The position numbers were made by a program, and so were the translations under genes. Positions 24,703 through 32,933 of a stretch of 64,000 nt of DNA are shown here, in pieces. Origin of the DNA: SIG435 sp045530725 (GTDB lineage Bacteria > Bacillota > Clostridia > UMGS1810); assembly GCA_045530725.1 (NCBI GenBank), contig JAZSCT010000020.1, positions 1-64,000 of the forward strand, given 5' to 3'. Below the pieces are notes generated by a model. That model had not been told where the DNA came from and searched no databases. It was given only the letters and a program-made list of their open reading frames with translations. Position 1 is the first letter of the stretch; each line of letters starts with the position of its first letter.

Positions 24703-26460
24703 ATGGACTTTTTTGATATTCTCACTTTAATTGGCGGACTTGCTCTGTTTCTTTATGGAATGGATGTAATGGGAGACAGCCTTAAGAAACTTGCAGGCGG
24801 TAAACTTGAATCAATCCTTGCCAGACTTACATCAAACAGATTTAAGGGATTTTTCTTGGGATTTCTCGTTACTGCCATAATTCAGTCATCATCTGCTACC
24901 ACAGTTATGCTTGTAGGTTTTGTAAACTCAGGCATTATGACTCTTGGACAGACCATCGGAACAATAATGGGTGCCAATGTAGGTACAACTGTTACTTCAT
25001 GGCTTATCAGTACCACAGATATTACAGGAGATAATTTCTTTATTCAGTTGTTTAAGCCTTCATCATTTACACCTATCCTTGCAGCCATAGGTATCATAAT
25101 GAATATGACTGCATCCACATCCAAAAAGAAGGATATAGGATCAATACTTCTGGGCTTTGCGGTACTTATGTTCGGTATGGAAGCAATGAGCGGTGCTATG
25201 AGCGGACTTAAAGAGAGCGAAAGTTTCAGACAGATTCTTGTAATGTTTGAAAATCCTGTCTTAGGCATCCTTACAGGTACAATCCTTACTGCAATAATCC
25301 AGTCATCCTCTGCATCTGTAGGTATCCTTCAGGCGTTGGCGATTACCGGTGCAATCCCTTATTCTATGGCTATTCCGATTATTCTTGGTCAGAATATCGG
25401 TACTACCATCACACCTGTACTGTCTGCCATAAGCGGAAATACAGATTCAAAGAGAGTTGCAGTTACCTGTGTATATATCAAGATGATAGGCGTTATTGTT
25501 GTAGCAAGTATATTCTACATTCTCAATGCTACAATCGGATTCGGATTTATGCATGACAATGTTTCTGCATTCAACATTGCTGTAGTCCATACGTTGTTTA
25601 ATATAATTTCCACAGTTATCCTTATTCCTTTCACACATTGGTTTGAAGTTCTTGCCATTAAGACTATCAAGGATAAGGGAAATGAAAAAGAAGACGCTAT
25701 CTTCTCCAAACTTGATGACAGATTTCTTGATATGCCGGGTTTTGCGGTAGAACAGTCAGGTGCGCTGGTTTGTGAGATGGCACGTATTACCGAACAGTCC
25801 ATAAAAGATGCAACAGGTCTTATCAATAACTATGATGAAAAACTTGCAAATAAGATTATGGAAGATGAATCCCTTGTAGATAAATACGAGGATAAAATCA
25901 GCACATATCTTGTGAAACTTTCTGCAGTCAATTCTACAGAAAATGACTCCAAGATGATAACAGAACTTCTCCACGTAATCGGCGATGTGGAAAGGATGAG
26001 TGACCACTCTGTAAATATTCTTGAAGTTGCCAAAGAAATGTATGACAAAGGTATCACATTCTCCGAACAGGCACAGAAAGACCTTAAAGTTATGATATCG
26101 GCAGTATGTGAAATAGTAGAACTTTCTACAAATGCTCTTATAAGCAATGACATTGAAAGTGCAAAACTTATAGAGCCTCTTGAGCAGGTTATCGACAGAC
26201 TTAAACTTAAGATAAAAGCAAGTCACATCCAGAGACTTAAAGACGGCGACTGTACCGTTGAATACGGATTTATCTTATCCGACCTTCTCACAAACTGCGA
26301 AAGAATATCTGACCATTGTTCAAACATTGGGGTTTGTATGATAGAAATTGCTCACGGCAGTTTTGAAACTCACGAATACTTAAGCCGCGTAAAAGATGAC
26401 GGAGAGAATGACTTTGCTGCAAAATACGCAGAGTATAAGAAAAAATACGCTCTTCAATAA
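24703..26460 (+). CDS. Na+/phosphate cotransporter (NptA type) with PhoU domain
   Basis: 585 residues. The N-terminal ~320 residues contain two inverted halves, each with the QSSSA signature of the Na/Pi family (AIIQSSSATTVMLVG near residue 64 and AIIQSSSASVGILQA near 200) and eight or more membrane helices. The C-terminal ~230 residues are helical PhoU-like bundles with DVERMSDH and NCERISDHC, metal-binding and regulatory in character. The protein imports phosphate with sodium across the cytoplasmic membrane. The attached PhoU part suggests control by phosphate status. AGGAGGAG precedes the start. Confidence 0.93.
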   Translation: MDFFDILTLIGGLALFLYGMDVMGDSLKKLAGGKLESILARLTSNRFKGFFLGFLVTAIIQSSSATTVMLVGFVNSGIMTLGQTIGTIMGANVGTTVTSWLISTTDITGDNFFIQLFKPSSFTPILAAIGIIMNMTASTSKKKDIGSILLGFAVLMFGMEAMSGAMSGLKESESFRQILVMFENPVLGILTGTILTAIIQSSSASVGILQALAITGAIPYSMAIPIILGQNIGTTITPVLSAISGNTDSKRVAVTCVYIKMIGVIVVASIFYILNATIGFGFMHDNVSAFNIAVVHTLFNIISTVILIPFTHWFEVLAIKTIKDKGNEKEDAIFSKLDDRFLDMPGFAVEQSGALVCEMARITEQSIKDATGLINNYDEKLANKIMEDESLVDKYEDKISTYLVKLSAVNSTENDSKMITELLHVIGDVERMSDHSVNILEVAKEMYDKGITFSEQAQKDLKVMISAVCEIVELSTNALISNDIESAKLIEPLEQVIDRLKLKIKASHIQRLKDGDCTVEYGFILSDLLTNCERISDHCSNIGVCMIEIAHGSFETHEYLSRVKDDGENDFAAKYAEYKKKYALQ

Positions 26461-26467
26461 CAATAGA

Positions 26468-26677
26468 ATGAAAAAAATACTCCGGATTTTTAAAAGGGAT
26501 GTAAAATATGCAGTTGAAGCATTAAGTCCTTATCTTTGTATGGATACAAATGAAACAAACTTAAGGGCAAGAGCAATGTGCAAAAGTCTAGAGTATAAAG
26601 AAATAGGTATGGTTCCCTGTAAGTTTAACGGAATAGACAGTGTAAATCTTGTTTTGCTTAAAATTTATGGAAAATAA
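26468..26677 (+). pseudogene. Truncated GNAT acetyltransferase remnant
   Basis: 69 codons, with ATG at 26468 but no ribosome site. The end of the peptide (NLRARAMCKSLEYKEIGMVP, then NGIDSVNLVLLKIYGK) matches the last strand-helix-strand of GNAT N-acetyltransferases, but the acetyl-CoA-binding core that should precede it is missing. It is most likely the 3' end of a gene lost between the phosphate transporter and the HD gene. Confidence 0.6.
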
Positions 26678-26692
26678 ATCAATAATAATGTA

Positions 26693-26735
26693 TATAAGGG
26701 TTGTCACTTTATTGGTTGACAACCCTTATACTTTT
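26693..26735 (+). terminator. Terminator after the GNAT remnant
   Basis: TATAAGGGTTGTCA pairs with TGACAACCCTTATA; a short CTTTT follows. Its 3' arm overlaps a candidate promoter (TTGACA 26716-26721, TAGAAT 26740-26745) for the HD gene. Confidence 0.75.
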
Positions 26736-26782
26736 GGGATAGAATAAAGATATATGTAATCAATTTCAAGGAGATATTGAAT

Positions 26783-27373
26783 ATGGAAAACCTTAAAGAG
26801 AAATTTGTAAAGATATATAAAGAAAATATCACAAGAGAAGGAGCAGACAAACTTCTCGAGTACCTTCTGAGCGACAAAAGTGATTTCTTCACCGCTCCTG
26901 CAAGTACACGTTTTCACGGATCATACCCGGGAGGACTTGTGGAACACAGTATAAATGTGTATGAGTGTCTTAAGGACTACCTTTCAAGAGACAGAGTAAA
27001 GGAACTTTACAATATGGACTTTTCCGATGAAACAATAGCGATTGTTTCACTTTTGCACGATATATGCAAAGTAAATATCTACAAGCCCGGAACAAGAAAT
27101 GTGAAGGATGAAAATGGCGTCTGGAAACAGGTGCCCACATATACATTCGAAGACAAAATGCCCTATGGTCATGGTGAAAAAAGTGTGTATATCATAAATG
27201 GATATATGCGACTTACAAGAGATGAAGCCTTTGCAATAAGATATCATATGGGATTTACAGGTGTAGAAGATGTAGGTACAGTAAGCAATGCATTTGAGAT
27301 GTTTCCGCTTGCATTTGCAACTGCCACAGCAGATATGGAAGCAACTTTCTATCTTGAATCGAAAGGAGAATAA
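26783..27373 (+). CDS. HD-domain phosphohydrolase-like protein
   Basis: 196 residues with the HD metal-site pattern GLVEHSINV, LLHDICKVN and a further histidine in YHMGF. Such domains hydrolyse phosphate esters of nucleotides or act on nucleic-acid-linked substrates; the substrate here is unknown. AAGGAGA lies 8 bases before ATG 26783. Only 4 bases separate its stop from the aldo/keto reductase start, so the two share a transcript. Confidence 0.85.
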   Translation: MENLKEKFVKIYKENITREGADKLLEYLLSDKSDFFTAPASTRFHGSYPGGLVEHSINVYECLKDYLSRDRVKELYNMDFSDETIAIVSLLHDICKVNIYKPGTRNVKDENGVWKQVPTYTFEDKMPYGHGEKSVYIINGYMRLTRDEAFAIRYHMGFTGVEDVGTVSNAFEMFPLAFATATADMEATFYLESKGE

Positions 27374-27377
27374 TACT

Positions 27378-28421
27378 ATGGCAAAAACTGTTACTCTTGG
27401 TTCAACAGGTATCACAGTAAATTTCAATGGATTCGGCGCACTTCCCATACAGAGAATAAGTGTGGATGAAGCGGTAAAAATAGTAAGAAGAGCCTATGAG
27501 GGCGGAGTAAGATTTTTTGATACTGCAAGGTACTATTCCGATAGTGAAGAAAAACTCGGTGTTGCCTTTGAAGGAATAAGGGAAAATGTGTATATCGCAT
27601 CCAAGACCGGAGCAGAAAATGCAGAAGATTTTTGGAAAGAATTAAATATCACACTTAATAATCTTAAGACGGACTATATAGATTTGTATCAGTTTCATAA
27701 CCTGTCATTTGTACCAAAGCCTAGAGATGGCACAGGTCTTTATGAGGCAATGCTTGAAGCAAAAGAAAAAGGTCAGATACGTCATATCGGCATGACAAAT
27801 CACAGACTTCACCTTGCAAATGAGATTATAGATTAGGGACTTTATGAAACATTGCAGTTTCCCTTTTGCTACCTTGCAAGTGAAGAAGAAATAAATCTTG
27901 TGAAGAAATGCAAAGAAAAGAATGTGGGATTCATCGCTATGAAGGGTATGAGTGGCGGACTTATAAATAATTCAAAAGCAGCATATGCTTATATCTGTCA
28001 GCATGACAATGTGCTTCCTATATGGGGAGTACAGAAGGTGGAAGAACTTGAGGAGTTCCTTTCTTATGACAAAAATCCGCCATTACTTGATGATGAATTG
28101 AAGGCAGTAATTCAAAAGGACAGAGATGAACTTTTAGGGGAATTCTGTCGAGCCTGCGGATACTGTGTGTCATCATGTCCTATGGGGATTGAAATAAATG
28201 CCTGTGCAAGAATGATGATAATGCTTGGCAGAGCACCAATCGAAGCCTGGACAACTCCTCATTGGCAGAATAAGATGAAAGAAGTGGAGAAATGTATCGG
28301 ATGCGGTAAGTGTAAGACCAAATGCCCATACAGTCTTGATATACCGAAACTTCTTAAGAAAAACTATGATGAATACTGGGAATTTTTGAAAGAAAGAGGG
28401 ATAGAAAAAGTGGTGGAATAG
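27378..28421 (+). pseudogene. Aldo/keto reductase with C-terminal 4Fe-4S domain, interrupted by TAG
   Basis: One continuous frame encodes an AKR barrel (FFDTARYYSDSE, ASKTGAE, LYQFHNL) followed by a ferredoxin-like part with CRACGYCVSSCP and CIGCGKCKTKCP, about 347 residues in all. An amber codon at 27834-27836, after ANEIID, breaks it into 152 residues and a downstream part that resumes in the same frame with GLYETLQFPF. No frameshift or other damage is seen. Relatives usually have a polar residue here, so one base change explains it. AAAGGAG precedes ATG 27378. Without readthrough the protein is inactive. Confidence 0.85.
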
Positions 28422-28439
28422 AATCCACGCTTTGAGAAT

Positions 28440-28973
28440 ATGAGTTTTATTAATGGAATAAGGCATTTTGCCACTATTACAAAGCATAGACATAAAGTAA
28501 TATCCCATTGCAGAAGGGCGGGTATCTTCTGGCAGGGGGTAAGACACGATTTGTCCAAATATTCCCCGTCGGAGTTTCTTATGGGTGCCAGATACTATAT
28601 CGGCACAAGAAGTCCCAATGACGGAGAAAGGGCAGACAAGGGCTATTCTTCTGCATGGATGCATCATAAGGGAAGAAACAGACACCACTTTGAATACTGG
28701 ACTGATTACAACCCTGAAACCCGTCTTATGACACCAGTTAAAATGCCTATAAATTATGTGAAGGAAATGTTTTGTGACAGAGTTGCCGCAAGTAAGATTT
28801 ATCAGAAAGATAACTATGACCCGAAGCATCCTTTAGAGTATTTTATGAGAGGAAAGGCAAGAAGAAGTATTCATCCTGAAACATCCCACCTTCTTGAAAG
28901 TTGGCTTAAGATGCTCTCGGAAAAAGGAGAAGATGAGACACTAAAATATATAAAGAATCAGAAATCATATTAA
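28440..28973 (+). CDS. DUF5662-like protein
   Basis: 177 residues, soluble. HCRRAGIFWQGVRHDLSKYSP, WMHHKGRNRHHFEYW and FCDRVAASKIY are conserved blocks of a histidine-rich family found widely in Firmicutes and phages (DUF5662). The histidine and aspartate clusters suggest a metal-binding site, but no reaction is known. It starts 18 bases after the broken reductase; the ribosome site is weak (TTTGAGAAT). Confidence 0.78.
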   Translation: MSFINGIRHFATITKHRHKVISHCRRAGIFWQGVRHDLSKYSPSEFLMGARYYIGTRSPNDGERADKGYSSAWMHHKGRNRHHFEYWTDYNPETRLMTPVKMPINYVKEMFCDRVAASKIYQKDNYDPKHPLEYFMRGKARRSIHPETSHLLESWLKMLSEKGEDETLKYIKNQKSY

Positions 28974-28991
28974 TTATAAGAGGCGAAATTT

Positions 28992-29570
28992 ATGAAAATT
29001 TGTGTTTACGGTGCATCAAGTTATAAGATTGATTCTTCCTTTATTGAAGATGGGGAAAAACTTGGCGGGCTTATGGCAGATAAAGGATATTCACTTGTAT
29101 TCGGCGGTGGTGCAAATGGAATGATGGGTGCTGTTGCAAGAGGAGTATATAAGGGGAATGGCGAAATCATCGGCATCTCTCCCGAACTTTTCAATGTAGA
29201 TGGAGTTCTTTTTGAAAACTGTAATGAAATGATATTCACAAAGACAATGAGGGAGAGAAAGAAACTTCTGGAAGAAATGTCTGACGGATTTGTTGTGACA
29301 CCGGGGGGGAACGGCACATTTGATGAATTTTTTGAAATACTTACACTAAAGCAACTTGGTTATCACAATAAGCCTATAGCAATCCTTAATACCAATGGAT
29401 ATTTTGATAAGTTGGTTGAATTGTTTGAAGAGGCACGAAAAGGAGAGTTTATAAAAGATAATTGCCTTAATCTCTATAAGGTATTGAATACTCCTGAAAA
29501 AGTAATTGAGTATATAGAAAATTACCATGATGCAGGATATAAGGTTGAGGAACTTAAGAATATAAAATAA
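28992..29570 (+). CDS. LOG-family (TIGR00730) Rossmann-fold protein
   Basis: 192 residues. MKICVYGASS begins a Rossmann fold, VFGGGANGMMGAVARG is the phosphate-binding loop, MRERKKLL and PGGNGTFDEFFE are the catalytic signatures of LOG phosphoribohydrolases, which release a base from nucleoside 5'-monophosphates. The usual PGGxGT is kept. It lies 18 bases after the DUF5662 gene in the same transcript, which ends at the terminator near 29.66 kb. Confidence 0.88.
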   Translation: MKICVYGASSYKIDSSFIEDGEKLGGLMADKGYSLVFGGGANGMMGAVARGVYKGNGEIIGISPELFNVDGVLFENCNEMIFTKTMRERKKLLEEMSDGFVVTPGGNGTFDEFFEILTLKQLGYHNKPIAILNTNGYFDKLVELFEEARKGEFIKDNCLNLYKVLNTPEKVIEYIENYHDAGYKVEELKNIK

Positions 29571-29644
29571 GAAATCAGGATGTGTGAGATGTACATTTGC
29601 TGGTTTATGTGATTTTGTAGGGGACGATGCTTTCATTGCCCCGT

Positions 29645-29685
29645 GAAAAAAGGCAGAAACAAAATTAATTGTTTCTGCCTTTTTG
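29645..29685. terminator. Terminator between convergent genes
   Basis: AAAAAGGCAGAAACA pairs with TGTTTCTGCCTTTTT; usable from both sides. Confidence 0.9.
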
Positions 29686-29737
29686 AATTTTGCCTTTAAG
29701 ATTGTAGGCTCTTAACTTCTTAAATTGTAAAAACTTT

Positions 29738-30310
29738 TTATTTTGCTCTTTTTCTCATTTTATCAACTAAAGGTGTAATAAATATCAGCACCCCTGTGGT
29801 GATGATTATCTCAGGTATCATATATGAACCGTTGTAGAATACAGAATAGTAAAGTACCGTCTGTCCTTCGGGGGCATACACTCCCCATATGAGAAGTCCC
29901 GACAGAATATGGCACAGATATCTTAGATTTACTGTGATAAATCCTGATAGTGCATAAGAGAACTTTCTGTATCTTAATATCTTACATATTATCCCCGAAA
30001 ATCCAAGCACAGAATAACTTAATACATAATCGAGCATTATCACAAGAATAAATGACACAAATGTCTGTGTAGGCGGCGGATAAAATCCCCCTACAGGCGG
30101 TATCATCTGAAGAACAGAAAATACAACCGATGTAAGAAGCCCGTATCTGAGCCCAAAAATCTCAGATGCGGCAATTACAGGCACCATAGAAGCAAGAGTT
30201 ACCGAGCCGCCCTGAAGCCATGGAGCGGGGATGAGTTTTGATATTACACAAAGCACCGATGACAATGCTACAAGCATTGAACAAGCGGTAAGTTTCTGAA
30301 GTTTTGTCAA
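29738..30310 (-). CDS. thiT: Thiamine ECF transporter substrate-binding subunit ThiT
   Basis: 190 residues with six membrane helices. GGSVTLASMVPVIA, then RYLCHILSGLLIWGVYAPEG and NGSYMIPE match ThiT, the membrane S-component that binds thiamine and works with the shared ECF energizing module encoded elsewhere. The start is TTG at 30310, 7 bases after AGGAGG; upstream in-frame codons have no ribosome site. A TPP riboswitch and terminator precede it on the same strand, confirming thiamine as ligand. Confidence 0.93.
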   Translation of the reverse strand: MTKLQKLTACSMLVALSSVLCVISKLIPAPWLQGGSVTLASMVPVIAASEIFGLRYGLLTSVVFSVLQMIPPVGGFYPPPTQTFVSFILVIMLDYVLSYSVLGFSGIICKILRYRKFSYALSGFITVNLRYLCHILSGLLIWGVYAPEGQTVLYYSVFYNGSYMIPEIIITTGVLIFITPLVDKMRKRAK

Positions 30311-30370
30311 GATAATTCCTCCTTTTTCTTTAAGTGAATTATATATAAAATTTATGCATAAATTTTTAAA

Positions 30371-30405
30371 CAAAAAAATGACTATACCACAGAGAGTATA
30401 GTCAT
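30371..30405 (-). terminator. Riboswitch-controlled terminator before thiT
   Basis: On the minus strand ATGACTATAC and GTATAGTCAT form a 10-bp stem followed by seven T. It lies between the TPP aptamer and the thiT start, as in transcription-attenuating riboswitches. Confidence 0.88.
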
Positions 30406-30423
30406 AGCAATACAAAGAACTTA

Positions 30424-30512
30424 TTTCCCTCCGTTGGCATTATCCAAATCAGGTAATGGGTTAAAGTGACACACACTTACTCTCAGCCTGCTTTATGCAA
30501 GCTCCCCTTTTG
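30424..30512 (-). promoter_or_regulatory. TPP riboswitch (THI element)
   Basis: The minus strand shows the conserved pieces in order: GGGGAGCTTGC, GCTGAGAGTAAG, ACCCATTACCTGAT, TTGGATAATGCCAACG and GAGGGAAA. Thiamine pyrophosphate binding would favour the downstream terminator and shut off thiT. Confidence 0.97.
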
Positions 30513-30597
30513 TTGAACTCATCATAGCACACAAATAACCCTTTGTCAATGTTTTTTTATTTGCACGGTCACTTTTTGATAGATTTATATCCTTTTT

Positions 30598-30631
30598 CCA
30601 CATTGACAATATGTGGCATAAACTGTATAAT
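30598..30631 (+). promoter_or_regulatory. Promoter and operator-like palindrome of the stalk-domain gene
   Basis: TTGACA (30603-30608), 17-base spacer, TATAAT (30626-30631). A palindrome CCACAT...ATGTGG (30598-30603 and 30611-30616) covers the -35 and may be an operator. Confidence 0.75.
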
Positions 30632-30665
30632 GGAGGAAATATTTTTATAAAAAAGGAGAATGAAA

Positions 30666-32792
30666 ATGAAAAAAGTATTAGCTTTATTTATTTCACTTGT
30701 ATTATGCTTTTCATCTTTTGGATCAGTATTTGCAAGTGAAGATAAAATCGGCATTGATATTTACGGAAAAGAAGTTACATTCGACGTTATGCCTGTGAAT
30801 ATCAATGGCAGAGTATTAGTGCCTTTGAGAGGAATATTTGAAACTCTCGGTGCAAAGGTAACCTGGGACGATGCCACAAAAACAGTACTGGCGTCAAGAA
30901 ACGGAACCAATGTAAAACTTACCATTGATTCCAAAACAGCCTACATAAATGACAAGGAAATCACCCTTGATGTGGCTCCCGGAATTATGGAATCAAGAAC
31001 ACTTGTTCCTGTAAGATTTGTATCTGAAGCACTTGGGGAAAAGGTTGACTGGATTGATTCTACAAAAACAGTTGTGATTGTATCGAAAGACAGAGAAGTT
31101 AAAGGTGACATTCACAGAAATGTACCGGAAACATTCGCACTTTCTTCTGATTATACAGATATGAAGGACTATACTGTAAAACAAGTAGTAGTTCCTGAAA
31201 ATATGACTAAGACACCTGTCATTACTCCTGATAATTTTGCAAATGCGGCGTTTACATTCGAAAAGGGCGGCAAAGCAGAAGCGGATGGTAATGTACTTAA
31301 GGTAACCGTTGACGGTGTAACGGAAAATACAACCTGTGCTATAGGCAGACTCAACGGATTCCTCAAAGATAAGTATGATGCAAAAGATAGATTCATCATA
31401 TCTTTCTCTGCGAGACTTATTTCAGGCGGAAAAGAGGGTGTAGGTAATATCCAGGTTCAGCAGGAGCATCCTCAGACATATGCGAAATCTGTATTCCAGA
31501 TTTTCGAGATTGTTCCGGAATGGAAAAACTATGTATTCCCATATGAAACGGCTGCAGATGCAATAGATTTTGCCGTAAGATTTGGTTTCTTTAAACAGAC
31601 AATAGAAATCAAGGATTTCTATGTATATAATGTAAAGAAAGAATTCACACTTTCTGAAATTCCAAGTACAACCAACGATTATTCCTTCTGGAGTAATGTG
31701 AATCCGTGGAAAACTGAAGGTTCATGGCAGTCTGATGTGATAAAGACGGTTGATAAGGTAAGAAAAGGTGACTTTAAGGTGGTTGTCAAAGACAAAGAGG
31801 GCAATCCTTTGAAGGATGCAAAGATCGAAGCAGATATGTTTGAACATGATTTTGACCTTGGTGTAAATCTTAAGTCGGCAGATCTTACTGATGAAGACAA
31901 AGAAAAAATAGCAAAATACTTTAATGCCGCTATTGTAAAAGACGGTATGGAGTGGACAGGCTTTGATGCTGCAAAGGTTAATGCACAGATAGATATTCTT
32001 AAATCCCTCGGCATCAAAAAGGTTATAGCATCTCCTGTTATTATGGATTCTAAAGATTTCATCCCTTCATCACTCTATGATGTAAGAGAAGATAAAGAAC
32101 AGGTAAAAGCAATAACAAAAGAAAGAGTTGAAACAGTACTCAAAAATGTCAATGCAGATGAATTCATCCTTAAAGATGATGTTCTTATGAGTTCTGGAAT
32201 AAGAAACAAACTTGGAAATTCACCACTTGTTGACTGGTATTCATATGCAGAAGCGCTTGACAAAAAAGTGATGATCAATCAGAATTACCTTGCATCAAGG
32301 CCAAGTTATAATCAGTATATAGATTATCTTCTTTCAAATGGTGCAAAAATAGATGCAATCGGACTTGGCATGGAAATAAATGCAGAAACTCTCTTGGATA
32401 CCGAGAGAACAGTACATATGTATGACAATCTTAGTCAGTACAACAAAGACATGGTAGTTACAAGTATTGCTTGTTCCTCTGTAGAAGGCGACACAGTGAG
32501 TGCAGGATTTTTAAGATATTCTCTCTATTCTGCACTTATGAATCCTTTTGTCAAAGGTATTTATCTTGAAGCAATCCCGGGTGGATGTGCAGAAGAGGAA
32601 TTCGCAGATCTTATGTACAATAAGTTCTGGACAAAAGGCATAACAGTAAATACTGACAAAGATGGTGTTGCAGTATTCAATGGTTTCTTCGGTGATTATG
32701 ATATCAAGGTTACCGCAGAGGGAAAAGAATTGAAAGTTACAAAAGCATTTTCAATGGGATGCGAAAATGTTCTTGAAATTGTATTAGAATAA
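30666..32792 (+). CDS. Secreted protein: stalk domain plus GH10-like domain
   Basis: 708 residues. A signal peptide (MKKVLALFISLVLCFSSFGS..FA) is followed by a copper-amine-oxidase-type stalk domain (VPLRGIFETLGAKVTW, VPVRFVSEALG), a carbohydrate-binding-like beta-sandwich (~190-340), and a domain (~345-700) laid out like GH10 xylanases (FDLGVNL, IDAIGLGMEIN, FVKGIYLEAIPGG). Where GH10 enzymes have the acid/base NE and the nucleophile TE, this protein has DEFILKDD and VTSIAC, so both catalytic glutamates seem absent. It may bind rather than cut polysaccharide at the cell surface. ATG 30666 fits the AGGAG site better than 30660. Confidence 0.75.
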   Translation: MKKVLALFISLVLCFSSFGSVFASEDKIGIDIYGKEVTFDVMPVNINGRVLVPLRGIFETLGAKVTWDDATKTVLASRNGTNVKLTIDSKTAYINDKEITLDVAPGIMESRTLVPVRFVSEALGEKVDWIDSTKTVVIVSKDREVKGDIHRNVPETFALSSDYTDMKDYTVKQVVVPENMTKTPVITPDNFANAAFTFEKGGKAEADGNVLKVTVDGVTENTTCAIGRLNGFLKDKYDAKDRFIISFSARLISGGKEGVGNIQVQQEHPQTYAKSVFQIFEIVPEWKNYVFPYETAADAIDFAVRFGFFKQTIEIKDFYVYNVKKEFTLSEIPSTTNDYSFWSNVNPWKTEGSWQSDVIKTVDKVRKGDFKVVVKDKEGNPLKDAKIEADMFEHDFDLGVNLKSADLTDEDKEKIAKYFNAAIVKDGMEWTGFDAAKVNAQIDILKSLGIKKVIASPVIMDSKDFIPSSLYDVREDKEQVKAITKERVETVLKNVNADEFILKDDVLMSSGIRNKLGNSPLVDWYSYAEALDKKVMINQNYLASRPSYNQYIDYLLSNGAKIDAIGLGMEINAETLLDTERTVHMYDNLSQYNKDMVVTSIACSSVEGDTVSAGFLRYSLYSALMNPFVKGIYLEAIPGGCAEEEFADLMYNKFWTKGITVNTDKDGVAVFNGFFGDYDIKVTAEGKELKVTKAFSMGCENVLEIVLE

Positions 32793-32933
32793 TTGATAAG
32801 GAGGAGACTGGTCTGAATAAATTCAGACAGTGAATAGGTAAGAGTGAAAAGTGAAGAGGTGTGGAGCAAAATGCAAAGCATTTTGTATATATGATATTCA
32901 TACCTCTGACTTAGTGAAAGGAATGACTATAGA
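32793..32933 (+). other. Intergenic stretch with two hairpins
   Basis: 141 bases between two secreted-protein genes hold the perfect palindrome GTCTGAATAAATTCAGAC and the hairpin CAAAATGCAAAGCATTTTG. Neither is followed by a clear T-run. An unused GGAGGAG sits just after the first gene. Confidence 0.4.

Noticed and set aside
27834..27836. TAG as a recoded (pyrrolysine or other) codon
   Set aside because: TAG ends other genes in this window and no pyl genes are visible; a simple nonsense change is more likely.
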